Below, piece by piece: positions 52,772 to 61,019 of a stretch of 64,000 nucleotides of DNA (its first letter is position 1; every line of letters begins with the position of its first letter). Source of the DNA: Mangrovimonas cancribranchiae (GTDB lineage Bacteria; Bacteroidota; Bacteroidia; Flavobacteriales; Flavobacteriaceae); contig NZ_CP136925.1 in NCBI RefSeq assembly GCF_037126245.1, forward strand, positions 372,001 through 436,000, read 5' to 3'. The position numbers were made by a program, and so were the translations under genes. The notes below the pieces were generated by a model that was not told the origin of the DNA, did no database searches, and was given only the letters and a program-made list of their open reading frames with translations.

Positions 52772-55072
52772 ATGAAGATTTTTAAGAGATTATTCCTTTC
52801 AATTATGTTTTTGTCAGCAGCTACTTTCGCTCAAGAACAGGAAGCCCAGGAAATAAAACAAGGGCACACAAATAATAACAAGTTTAAACAAATGTACGAT
52901 GAGTTTTCAACGCCAAACATGTATCGTGCAGCTTCAGGTGCGCCAGGTCATGCGTATTACCAACAACAAGCAGACTATAAAATGGATATCGAGTTAGACG
53001 ATAAAAACGCTAGACTTTATGGTAATGAAACCATTACCTATACCAATAACTCACCAGATCAATTAAACTATTTATGGGTGCAATTAGATCAAAATATGCG
53101 CGCTAAAGATTCTAAAACCCCACTTATTGAAGGTAGCGGTGTTGCTCCAGCAAATCAAACGTCTTCATTTGCAAATAATTATATGACAGAACCTTTTGAT
53201 GGAGGTTTTAACATTCAAGAAGTAAAAGCAAAAGGTAAAGATTTACCACACATGATTAACAGAACTATGATGCGTGTTGAACTTCCAGAACCATTAGAAT
53301 CTGGTGATAGTTTTGAGTTTTCAATTAAATGGTGGTATAACATAAACGATCACGTTAATGGTCGTGGACGTTCTGGGTATGAATATTTTCCAGAAGACGG
53401 CAATAGAGCTTATGTAATTGCGCAGTTTTACCCAAGAATGGCGGTTTATAACGATGTAGAAGGATGGCAAAACTCTCAATTTTGGGGACGCGATGAGTTT
53501 GCGTTACCATTTGGTGATTTTGAAGTAAATATTACTGTTCCTGCAGACCATATACTGGATGCTACAGGAAAGTTAACCAACCGTAAAGAAGTCTTTTCAA
53601 AAGAGATGATGAAACGTTACGAAAAGGCTAAAAAATCTTACGATGAACCTGTTTTAATTGTAACTCAGGACGAAGCAGAAAAAGCAGAAAAAGCATTTTC
53701 AGAAGATAAAAAAACATGGAAATTTTATGCCGAAAATGTTCGTGATTACGGTTTCGCAACATCACGTAAGTTTATCTGGGATATGATGGCCGTTAAAATA
53801 GGCGATAAAGATGCTATGGCGGTGTCTTTATACCCAAAAGAAGGAAACCCATTATGGGAAGAATGGTCTACAAAAGCGGTTGCAAGTACGTTAAAATCGT
53901 ATTCAAGAATGACCTTCGATTACCCATATCATAAAGCCATTTCTGTACATGCCAAAAATCAAGGTATGGAATATCCTATGATTTGCTGGAATTATGGTCG
54001 TCCAGATGAAGAAGGAAATTATAGCGACAGAACAAAATACGGTATGATGAGTGTTATTATACATGAAGTTGGACATAACTTTTTCCCAATGATTGTGAAT
54101 AGTGACGAGCGTCAATGGACCTGGATGGACGAAGGTTTAAACACCTTTGTGCAATATGTAGCAGAGCAAGATTTTGGTAAATGGTATCCAGATGCTTTAT
54201 CTGAAGGGCACGACACGTATCCGTCACGTCGTGGGCCAGCAGCCAAAATTGTCCCTTACATGGGCGGCGATCAAAATTATATCGCGCCAATTATGACCAA
54301 AGGACTTAATACCTATCAATTTGGAAATAACGCTTACGGAAAACCAGCAACAGCATTAAATATTTTGCGCGAAACGGTTATGGGTGAAGAGCTATTTGAT
54401 TATGCTTTTAGAGAGTACTCACAACGCTGGATGTTTAAACATCCAACACCAGAAGATTTCTTTAGAACTATGGAAGATGCCTCGGCATTCGATTTAGATT
54501 GGTTTTGGAGAGGTTGGTTTTACACAACCGATTGGGTAGATATAGGTGTAAAAGAGGTTAAAAAATACTATGTGTCTTCAGAACCTAACGAATATGTGAA
54601 GAATATCGTTAAACAGCGTGGTATGAAAATGAGTGATTTACCACCTTTAGTGTATATGGTAGAAGATGGTAGCGAGGAATATAAGGAAAGCATGAAAGAC
54701 CAAGATTTATTGGATATTCCTACAGTTAAGGAGTATGTTATGGATAACTTTTCTGAAGAAGAACAAAAAAACATCAAGCAACCTAAGTACTTCTATAATG
54801 TAACATTTGAAAAACCAGGAGGTTTAGTCATGCCAATAATTGTAGAATATTCGTATGCCGATGGCACGTCAAAAACCGAACATTATCCAGCGCAAATATG
54901 GCGTTATAACGATAACGAGGTTAGTAAAGCCATAGCGTCAGATAAAGAGATAGTAGGTATAACGGTAGATCCTAATTTAGAAACGGCCGATGTAGATACT
55001 TCTAATAATTCCTGGCCACAGCAAGAGGAACAAAGTGCTTTTGATAAGTTTAAAGAAAAAGTAAAAGACTAA
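52772..55072 (+). CDS. M1-family metallopeptidase, exported
   Basis: This 766-residue zinc aminopeptidase-like protein has a signal peptide (cleavage near ATFAQ). An N-terminal beta-saddle domain (YKMDIELDDKNARLYGNETI) precedes the catalytic domain with HEVGHN (His431, Glu432, His435) and the third ligand Glu in WTWMDEGLNTF. A C-terminal extension of about 150 residues has an Asp/Glu/Lys-rich end. No GAMEN exopeptidase motif is obvious; QGMEYP at the equivalent place may take that role. It probably degrades peptides in the periplasm or at the surface. No T9SS sorting domain is visible. Confidence 0.92.
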   Translation: MKIFKRLFLSIMFLSAATFAQEQEAQEIKQGHTNNNKFKQMYDEFSTPNMYRAASGAPGHAYYQQQADYKMDIELDDKNARLYGNETITYTNNSPDQLNYLWVQLDQNMRAKDSKTPLIEGSGVAPANQTSSFANNYMTEPFDGGFNIQEVKAKGKDLPHMINRTMMRVELPEPLESGDSFEFSIKWWYNINDHVNGRGRSGYEYFPEDGNRAYVIAQFYPRMAVYNDVEGWQNSQFWGRDEFALPFGDFEVNITVPADHILDATGKLTNRKEVFSKEMMKRYEKAKKSYDEPVLIVTQDEAEKAEKAFSEDKKTWKFYAENVRDYGFATSRKFIWDMMAVKIGDKDAMAVSLYPKEGNPLWEEWSTKAVASTLKSYSRMTFDYPYHKAISVHAKNQGMEYPMICWNYGRPDEEGNYSDRTKYGMMSVIIHEVGHNFFPMIVNSDERQWTWMDEGLNTFVQYVAEQDFGKWYPDALSEGHDTYPSRRGPAAKIVPYMGGDQNYIAPIMTKGLNTYQFGNNAYGKPATALNILRETVMGEELFDYAFREYSQRWMFKHPTPEDFFRTMEDASAFDLDWFWRGWFYTTDWVDIGVKEVKKYYVSSEPNEYVKNIVKQRGMKMSDLPPLVYMVEDGSEEYKESMKDQDLLDIPTVKEYVMDNFSEEEQKNIKQPKYFYNVTFEKPGGLVMPIIVEYSYADGTSKTEHYPAQIWRYNDNEVSKAIASDKEIVGITVDPNLETADVDTSNNSWPQQEEQSAFDKFKEKVKD

Positions 55073-55082
55073 ATAAATTTTT

Positions 55083-55112
55083 AAAAGCCGATTTTTTTAA
55101 ATCGGCTTTTTT
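55083..55112 (+). terminator. Intrinsic terminator of the M1 peptidase gene
   Basis: AAAAGCCGATTT (55083-55094) pairs with AAATCGGCTTTT (55099-55110) around TTTT, followed by more Ts. It is 10 bases past the stop. Confidence 0.92.
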
Positions 55113-55137
55113 ATTCTGTTATAATAGCAACACTTAC

Positions 55138-55145
55138 TATATTTG
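55138..55145 (+). promoter_or_regulatory. Promoter -7 box giving a nearly leaderless tatA message
   Basis: TATATTTG matches TAnnTTTG and ends four bases before the GTG start at 55150. No -33 TTTG is visible. If used, the message is leaderless or nearly so. Confidence 0.45.
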
Positions 55146-55149
55146 CATT

Positions 55150-55437
55150 GTGATACAAGAAGCAACATTTTTATTTATAGGAACTACAGAGGTTGTTTTT
55201 ATCCTTTTTATTGTAGTTATGGTCTTTGGTGCCGATAAAATTCCAGAGATAGCTAAAGGTATGGGGAAAGGTTTGCGAATGCTTCGTGATGCTTCAAACG
55301 ACATCAAGTCAGAAATTACCAAAAGTGCCGAAAAAAACGGTATTGATACTAGTATTACGAAAGATGTTCAAGACGAACTCAACAAAGTAAAAGACGATCT
55401 TGAAGATTTTACAGGTTCTGTAAGACGAAAGATGTAA
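55150..55437 (+). CDS. tatA: Sec-independent translocase TatA/E-family protein (GTG start)
   Basis: This 95-residue protein has an N-terminal membrane helix (EVVFILFIVVMVFGADKIPE, with the conserved Phe-Gly hinge), an amphipathic helix (AKGMGKGLRMLRDASND) and a charged tail. It would form the pore of the twin-arginine translocon for folded proteins. The start is GTG; no nearer in-frame ATG precedes the membrane helix. Its stop is three bases from the convergent kynurenine cluster end. No tatC is in the window. Confidence 0.93.
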   Translation: MIQEATFLFIGTTEVVFILFIVVMVFGADKIPEIAKGMGKGLRMLRDASNDIKSEITKSAEKNGIDTSITKDVQDELNKVKDDLEDFTGSVRRKM

Positions 55438-55440
55438 CCA

Positions 55441-55872
55441 TTACGCTAAACTTTCTAAAGCGTAAAGCAGTCTGTTTTCAGCATTAGCTTGCGATCCAAA
55501 AATAGAGCGATACAGTGTATTATCTTTGTTTATAATAAGCCATTGCGGCGTGCCTTCACTATTAAAAGCATCGTAAGTAACATGATTTTCATCTAAATAG
55601 ATAGGAAAAGGTAGTTGTTTAGTTGTGAAAATACTTTTTATGTCATCTTCAGTAGTTTTCTCGTTATTGAAGTTAGAATGAATCCCAATTACTGTTATGT
55701 TTGGAAACATATTTTGAAGTTTGTATGCTAACGGAATGGCACGTCCTGTACACCCTAAACATTGATTGTTATAGAGTAAAAGTAACAAGTTCTGGTCTTG
55801 ATAAGTAGAAAGAAGATCTATACTATTATGCTCAAAATCTTGAACAACGATGGAACTAATTTTAGGTGTCAT
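55441..55872 (-). CDS. Thioredoxin-like (redoxin/AhpC-TSA) protein
   Basis: This 143-residue thioredoxin-fold protein has a CLGC motif (CxxC) after LLLLLYNNQ and a cis-Pro segment TPQWLIIN. No signal peptide is present, so it is cytoplasmic. It could be a peroxidase-like or disulfide reductase. It is the last gene of the kynurenine run and overlaps the O-methyltransferase by 11 bases, so it is co-translated with it. A direct catabolic role is not evident. Confidence 0.85.
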   Translation of the reverse strand: MTPKISSIVVQDFEHNSIDLLSTYQDQNLLLLLYNNQCLGCTGRAIPLAYKLQNMFPNITVIGIHSNFNNEKTTEDDIKSIFTTKQLPFPIYLDENHVTYDAFNSEGTPQWLIINKDNTLYRSIFGSQANAENRLLYALESLA

Positions 55873-56515
55873 GACTGCATTTTCTACTAATTGTTAAGCC
55901 GTCTCTAATAGGTAGTAATACGGTTTCTATACGAGAATCTTCTTTTAGTAACCTATTGTATTCTAATAAAGCTTTGGTGGATGTATCATCCTTTTTAACA
56001 GGTTGAATAACTTTGCCACTCCATAATACATTATCCGATAAAATAATGCCGCCAGGATTTAATTTGTCAACAATAACATTGAAATAATTGGGGTAATTAT
56101 CTTTATCAGCATCAATAAATACTAAATCAAAGGTATTATTTAATTCAGGAATAATATTTAAGGCATTACCTAAATGTTGATGAATTTGATGTCCTCGTCC
56201 TGATTTGTCAAAATATTTTCGTTGAAAATCGACAAGCTCTTCGTTAATATCAATAGTATGTAATGCACCTTCTTTTTGCATACCTTCTAAAAGACATAAA
56301 GCAGAATATCCTGTGTAGGTGCCAATTTCTAGAATAGTTTTTGGATTAACTATTTTTGAAATCATACTCAATATACGCCCTTGATAATGTCCGCTTAACA
56401 TACGCGGTTGCAGGATTTTTTGATAGGTTTCTCTATGTAGTTCCTGCAATAGTTGTGGCTCGTCTTCAGAGTGAGCTACCACATAGTCATCTAATTCTTC
56501 TGGTAAGAAATGCAT
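55862..56515 (-). CDS. Class I SAM-dependent O-methyltransferase (caffeoyl-CoA OMT-like)
   Basis: This 217-residue protein has the Methyltransf_3 signature: KTILEIGTYTGYSALCLLEGM (motif I, about residues 58-78), FDLVFIDADKDNYPNYF and GGIILSDNVLWSGKV. The Asp of IDADKDN is a metal ligand in this family. It may O-methylate a catechol-like or hydroxy compound such as 3-hydroxyanthranilate, but that is inference from position. It overlaps the ACMSD gene by one base and the redoxin gene by 11. Confidence 0.9.
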   Translation of the reverse strand: MHFLPEELDDYVVAHSEDEPQLLQELHRETYQKILQPRMLSGHYQGRILSMISKIVNPKTILEIGTYTGYSALCLLEGMQKEGALHTIDINEELVDFQRKYFDKSGRGHQIHQHLGNALNIIPELNNTFDLVFIDADKDNYPNYFNVIVDKLNPGGIILSDNVLWSGKVIQPVKKDDTSTKALLEYNRLLKEDSRIETVLLPIRDGLTISRKCSHDT

Positions 56516-57603
56516 TACCCTAAAATTTTGTTTGTCAAGTCTTGCTTGCCTTTTTCGTCATCGCCATAAAGCCATTGCAATACGTTATCTTCCCACATAG
56601 CATCTTTTTCCGTTTCATTTATAATGTCACGTTCTATGGCTAAGTCTAATATTTTTCCTGGGTAAGATGATTGTGGTAAACTTTCCATTTCACCTAACGG
56701 ATAGGGATCATCTAAGCCTATTAATACCTGTTTAGAACCTTGATTTTTTATAAGTAAGTCTAAAGAATTAGTATCGTGGACTAAAGTGTCAAAAAAGATG
56801 TTTTTATGGCCAACAGCCTTTCTTGGGTGCACTTTGCCTTCAAACAAATCGTGGCGCCCATCAAACCCTTGAATACGTCTTCCTAGGTTAATTTGTGCTA
56901 ATTGACCACCATGAGCAAAACATACACGCATGTTAGGGTATTTTTCGTAATACCCATTTAAGGTTAAAAAGTGATACGCATCGGCGCATTGTGCGAGCAT
57001 CCAAATAAGGTGGAATCGCCAAGCCGTGTTTTCTAACTTAATGAACTTTTCACCATCATACGGATGAATTTCTACAGCAAGATTGTATTTGTCAGCCAGT
57101 TCAAAAATAGGTTCGTTTTCTTCATCAAAAATACAACGCCATGTACCAATGGTGTCCATGTAATGTGTTGGTAAACACAATAAACGCATACCTAATTCTT
57201 CAACACAACGTTCAATCTCCCAACACGCACCACGTACGAACCCTGGGTGAACAACAAAACCACAAGTGAATTTTCCTGGATTTTCAGCTTGAATACGACC
57301 GTTAAAATCATTTTGAAAACGCAACGCTTGTTTCATTTCCTCCAAACGCAAGCCATTACCATAGAGTTGCGATAAGTTTAAAACCACAGCGTGGTCAATC
57401 TTAAAGCGTTCCATCCAAGCCAATTTTTCATTCAAAAAGAAGCTGGAATCGGTTATTGGTCTATTCCAATCTTTTTGAAGCATAAATTTCCGGTCTTTGT
57501 CTACCCAGAAAATGCCTTTGTCCTTCATAAATTGAGGGATTTCCTCTGGGTAAGGCAATAAATGCGAATGGCCGTTTATACGTAATTTGCGTTTTTGTTT
57601 CAT
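56515..57603 (-). CDS. 2-amino-3-carboxymuconate-6-semialdehyde decarboxylase (ACMSD)
   Basis: This 362-residue amidohydrolase-family enzyme decarboxylates ACMS to 2-aminomuconate semialdehyde, diverting carbon away from quinolinate and NAD. The metal motif HSH is at residues 12-14. A further His is in VEIHPYDG, FAHGGQLAQINLGRR is characteristic of ACMSD, and GLDDPYPLGE carries the metal Asp. It lies between the 3-hydroxyanthranilate dioxygenase gene (38 bases upstream) and the methyltransferase gene. Its place in the cluster fits the reaction order. Confidence 0.94.
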   Translation of the reverse strand: MKQKRKLRINGHSHLLPYPEEIPQFMKDKGIFWVDKDRKFMLQKDWNRPITDSSFFLNEKLAWMERFKIDHAVVLNLSQLYGNGLRLEEMKQALRFQNDFNGRIQAENPGKFTCGFVVHPGFVRGACWEIERCVEELGMRLLCLPTHYMDTIGTWRCIFDEENEPIFELADKYNLAVEIHPYDGEKFIKLENTAWRFHLIWMLAQCADAYHFLTLNGYYEKYPNMRVCFAHGGQLAQINLGRRIQGFDGRHDLFEGKVHPRKAVGHKNIFFDTLVHDTNSLDLLIKNQGSKQVLIGLDDPYPLGEMESLPQSSYPGKILDLAIERDIINETEKDAMWEDNVLQWLYGDDEKGKQDLTNKILG

Positions 57604-57641
57604 AGGTCTGAAAAAGGTTGGCGGTCTTTAAAAATTATATG

Positions 57642-58163
57642 TTATTTTTTGGGAGGATGCATCACTTCGCTACAATTGTTACAGGTACGTTTTTCTTCGT
57701 TACTGTAATATTTGTCAAAAATCACAGGCATATCGGTTTCAATATTGTCTAACGGAAATTCCTCGCGATATAACAACTCGTTGCAGTTCTCACAATACCA
57801 TTCCAAGGCATCGTTTACACCGTCTGGACGCGGATATTCTATTACTAAGCCCACAGTGTCTGCTTGTCGCTGTGGCGAATGCGGTACCTTAGGCGGTAAT
57901 AAATAAATATCTCCTTCTTTAATATGAACATCTTCCGGTTTACCATTATTCATTATTTTTAACACCATATCGCCTTCTAGCTGATAGAAAAATTCTGGTG
58001 TTTCGTTATAATGATAATCTTTTCGGCTATTTGGTCCACCAACAACCATTACAATGTAATCTCCGTTTGGCCATACACATTTGTTGCCAACAGGCGGCTT
58101 TAATAAATGGCGGTTTTCGTCAATCCATTCTTTAAAATTCAAAGGGGTTACTAAATTGCTCAT
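57642..58163 (-). CDS. 3-hydroxyanthranilate 3,4-dioxygenase
   Basis: This 173-residue cupin opens the ring of 3-hydroxyanthranilate to ACMS. The Fe(II) ligands His51, Glu57 and His95 and the substrate-binding Arg47 and Arg99 fall at the same numbers as I recall for the Cupriavidus metallidurans enzyme. A C-terminal second metal site is present: Cys124/Cys127 and Cys161/Cys164, as in the bacterial rubredoxin-like type. It lies in the kynurenine run, with the structured repeat in the gap just upstream. Confidence 0.96.
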   Translation of the reverse strand: MSNLVTPLNFKEWIDENRHLLKPPVGNKCVWPNGDYIVMVVGGPNSRKDYHYNETPEFFYQLEGDMVLKIMNNGKPEDVHIKEGDIYLLPPKVPHSPQRQADTVGLVIEYPRPDGVNDALEWYCENCNELLYREEFPLDNIETDMPVIFDKYYSNEEKRTCNNCSEVMHPPKK

Positions 58164-58180
58164 ATGTGTGTTTTTTTTTG

Positions 58181-58241
58181 GCGTGTCCCTAACGGGTCGG
58201 GCTTTTCGCGCTACACGGTAGCTTGCTTCAATCCCTCACGC
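58181..58241. repeat. GC-rich structured intergenic element
   Basis: Outer arms GCGTG (58181-58185) and CACGC (58237-58241) enclose a hairpin GCTAC-ACG-GTAGC (58210-58222). The core CCTAACGGGTCGGGCTTT is a sequence I recall as recurring between genes in many Bacteroidota. It is clearly richer in GC than its surroundings. It fills most of the gap between the SDR and dioxygenase genes. Confidence 0.6.
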
Positions 58242-58257
58242 AGATTTTGTTATAAAG

Positions 58258-59040
58258 TTACAAAGATTTTGTTCGTCCACCATCAACAGGAAGGTTAATT
58301 CCGTTAATGTAACTAGCACATTCACTAGCTAAAAAAGTAATGGCATAAGCCAACTCTTCAGGCTTAGCAAAACGTTTTGCTGGAACGGCTTGTTTCATAG
58401 CATTAGCAGCTTCATCTTCGGTTTTTCCAGTTTTAGCCGATTTATTTTTTATAATTTCTGTTAAGCGTTCGGTTCCTGTGGCACCTGGCAAGACATTGTT
58501 TACGGTAATACCAAATTGTCCTAATTCGTTAGCCAGGGTTTTACTCCAATTGGCTACAGCGCCACGAATGGTATTACTTACACCAAGGCCATCCAAAGGT
58601 TGTTTAACCGAAGTGGAAATCACATTAACAATACGTCCAAAACCTTCTTTTTTCATAAAAGGTACTAAGGTTTGCGCTAAGACGTGATTACACTTTAAAT
58701 GTTGTGTAAAGGCATTTTGAAACTCCTCTAGTTTGGCTTCAAATATTGGTCCGCCAGCTGGTCCACCAGTATTATTAACTAAAATATGAAACCCTTGGTT
58801 GTTGGCAACAAAGTCTGCAACTTTTTGTTGTAAAGTTTCTGGATTTGAAAAATCAGCTACAATGTAGCTGTGGTTTTGAGAATGTGGTAATTCTGCTAAA
58901 ACAGCTTTTAGTTTGTCTTCGTTTCTTGCTATAAGTGTTACGTTTGCGCCTTCATTAGCTAGAGCTATTGCTGTGGCTTTTCCAATACCAGCTGTGCTTC
59001 CGCAAACCAAAGCGTTTTTGTTGTTTATATTTAGATTCAT
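58258..59040 (-). CDS. SDR-family protein with non-canonical catalytic residues
   Basis: This 260-residue Rossmann protein has the SDR nucleotide motif (CGSTAGIG, residues 13-20), NNTGG (89-93) and the LPGATGTERL segment. The usual YxxxK catalytic pair is replaced: Ser155 and Arg159 in GVSNTIRGA, with Ser142/Ser144 upstream (VISTS). Similar SNxxR variants exist in an SDR subgroup, so it is probably functional but not a classical dehydrogenase. It sits inside the kynurenine run, 56 bases after the dehydrogenase gene. It may act on a pathway intermediate, which is inference. Confidence 0.88.
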   Translation of the reverse strand: MNLNINNKNALVCGSTAGIGKATAIALANEGANVTLIARNEDKLKAVLAELPHSQNHSYIVADFSNPETLQQKVADFVANNQGFHILVNNTGGPAGGPIFEAKLEEFQNAFTQHLKCNHVLAQTLVPFMKKEGFGRIVNVISTSVKQPLDGLGVSNTIRGAVANWSKTLANELGQFGITVNNVLPGATGTERLTEIIKNKSAKTGKTEDEAANAMKQAVPAKRFAKPEELAYAITFLASECASYINGINLPVDGGRTKSL

Positions 59041-59096
59041 ATTATTTCTTGATTGCTATATGTTTAATTATGTTGTGTTTGATTGTTTTTCACTAC

Positions 59097-60536
59097 TTAA
59101 TACTTAATGCACACATTTTTAGGTTCGGTAAAAAAGCGTAAAGCTTCAAAGCCTCCTTCACGACCAACGCCAGAGGCTTTCATGCCGCCAAAAGGAGTAC
59201 GTAAATCGCGCATTAGCCAAGTGTTTACCCAAACAATACCAGCTTGTATTTGATGGCTCATACGCATGGTGCGTTTTAAATCGTTTGTCCATAATGTGGC
59301 TGATAACCCATATTTTACTTTATTGGCCATTTGTAGCACATCGTCTTCAGTTTTAAACGGCATTATGGTAACCACTGGGCCAAAAATTTCTTCTTGGTTC
59401 ACGCGACACTCATCTGTTGGAACTTCAATAACGGTTGGTTCTAAATAATAGCCGTTTTCAAAACCTGTTACGGTAACCTGGTTGCCGCCACATAATATTT
59501 TGCCGTTTTCTTCTTTGGCAATTTTTATATAATCCATTACTTTTTCTAGGTGCGGTTTTGATACCAAAGCACCAATATTAGTATCGTTTTTAGATGGATG
59601 ACCAACTTTGAGTTGCTTTACTTTTTTAACAAAATCGGTTTTGAACTTCTCATAGATGGAGGCTTCCACAAAAATACGACTGCCACATAAACAAATTTGA
59701 CCTTGATTGGCGAACGATGATTTCACGGTTGTTTTCAGCATATCGTCATAATCGCAATCTGCAAAAATAATGTTAGGGTTTTTGCCGCCTAATTCCAAAG
59801 ACAGTTTTTTAAACATTGGCGCAGCAGTTCTAGCAATATGAGCTCCTGTTGCCGTTCCACCAGTAAACGAAATGGCTTTAATATCTGGGTGCTCAATTAT
59901 GGCTTGTCCTGTCGAGGTTCCTAAACCATGAACAATGTTTAAAACGCCTTTTGGTAGCCCCGCTTCATTACAGATTTCACCTAATAAGTAAGCCGTCATT
60001 GGCGTGACTTCGCTTGGTTTGGCAACAACACAGTTTCCTGCCGCTATGGCTGGAGCAATCTTCCAAGTAAATAAATAGAGTGGAAGATTCCAAGGTGAGA
60101 TACAACCAACCACACCAATGGATTGACGTAAGGTATAGTTTATGGCGTTCATACCAACGCTTTCGTGACTTTCACTAGCAAATTGTGTAATAGCATTGGC
60201 AAAAAAGCGAAAGTTACTCGACGCTCTAGGAATATCTATAGCCTTGGCTAAACTTATAGGTTTGCCATTGTCTTTGCTTTCAGCTTTAGCTAATTTGTCG
60301 AGGTTGGCTTCAATGCCTTCAGAAATTTTAAGTAAAATACGGCTGCGTTCTTCCAAAGTAGTTCGCGACCAACTTGGAAAAGCTGATTTTGCAGCAATAT
60401 AAGCGTTTTCAATATCTTCTTTTGAAGAGTTGGGAATTTGCCCATATACTTCACCGTTTGAAGGGTTATAATTATCTATCCAATTGTTTGAAGATGGATT
60501 GTGAAAGTTACCGTTTATGTAGTTTTTTATGTTCAT
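59097..60536 (-). CDS. 2-aminomuconic 6-semialdehyde dehydrogenase-type aldehyde dehydrogenase
   Basis: This 479-residue NAD-dependent dehydrogenase most likely oxidises 2-aminomuconate semialdehyde to 2-aminomuconate. The substrate/cofactor segment is SPWNLPLYLFTWK, the catalytic Glu is in LELGGKNPN, the catalytic Cys in QGQICLCGSRIF, and FGGMKASGVGREGG is at the C-terminus. The ATG at 60536 is chosen over an upstream one seven codons before, as it matches the usual NYINGNF start. Specificity is inferred from the flanking kynurenine genes; the sequence alone also fits hydroxymuconic semialdehyde dehydrogenases. Confidence 0.92.
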   Translation of the reverse strand: MNIKNYINGNFHNPSSNNWIDNYNPSNGEVYGQIPNSSKEDIENAYIAAKSAFPSWSRTTLEERSRILLKISEGIEANLDKLAKAESKDNGKPISLAKAIDIPRASSNFRFFANAITQFASESHESVGMNAINYTLRQSIGVVGCISPWNLPLYLFTWKIAPAIAAGNCVVAKPSEVTPMTAYLLGEICNEAGLPKGVLNIVHGLGTSTGQAIIEHPDIKAISFTGGTATGAHIARTAAPMFKKLSLELGGKNPNIIFADCDYDDMLKTTVKSSFANQGQICLCGSRIFVEASIYEKFKTDFVKKVKQLKVGHPSKNDTNIGALVSKPHLEKVMDYIKIAKEENGKILCGGNQVTVTGFENGYYLEPTVIEVPTDECRVNQEEIFGPVVTIMPFKTEDDVLQMANKVKYGLSATLWTNDLKRTMRMSHQIQAGIVWVNTWLMRDLRTPFGGMKASGVGREGGFEALRFFTEPKNVCIKY

Positions 60537-60605
60537 ATTTTTAGATGATAGAACCAAGAGACAGGAGCCAAGACAACTTGGTCTGATGTCTTGCTTCTTA
60601 TGTCT

Positions 60606-61016
60606 TTATTTTTGCTTCTTGTAAGCCATTACTTTTATTTCTACCAACAAATCGGGATGCGGTAATTGATGAACAGCAACAGTAGTCCTTGTTGGACCAG
60701 TAGCTTTCTCAAAAAACTCGGCGTAGGCTTTATTGTAGCCAGCAAAATCGTTCATATTGACTAAAAAGGTAGTGACATCTACCACGTCTTTTAAACTAGC
60801 ACCAACAGTTTGTAAGTTTTTATCGATGTTTTTTAAAACCTCTCTGGTTTGTACTTCAGCGTCTAATACTTTAGTATTCATTTCGTCTATCAACTCCACA
60901 CCAGCGATGGTATTATCTGCTCTACGGGAACTGGTTCCTGATACAAAAATAAAATCTCCTACAACTTTAACGTGTGGATAGGCACCACGAGGGGTTACTT
61001 TAGTTCCTTCGTTCAT
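60606..61016 (-). CDS. RidA-family protein, likely 2-aminomuconate deaminase
   Basis: This 136-residue protein has the RidA/YjgF signature: [15 protein letters not shown], then [23 protein letters not shown] near the C-terminus with the conserved Arg and Glu. In Pseudomonas-type kynurenine and aminophenol clusters the 2-aminomuconate deaminase (AmnD) is of this family, and the position here between kmo and the semialdehyde dehydrogenase supports that role. A general enamine/imine deaminase is the alternative. It starts three bases after kmo. Confidence 0.9.
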   Translation of the reverse strand: MNEGTKVTPRGAYPHVKVVGDFIFVSGTSSRRADNTIAGVELIDEMNTKVLDAEVQTREVLKNIDKNLQTVGASLKDVVDVTTFLVNMNDFAGYNKAYAEFFEKATGPTRTTVAVHQLPHPDLLVEIKVMAYKKQK

Positions 61017-61019
61017 AAT

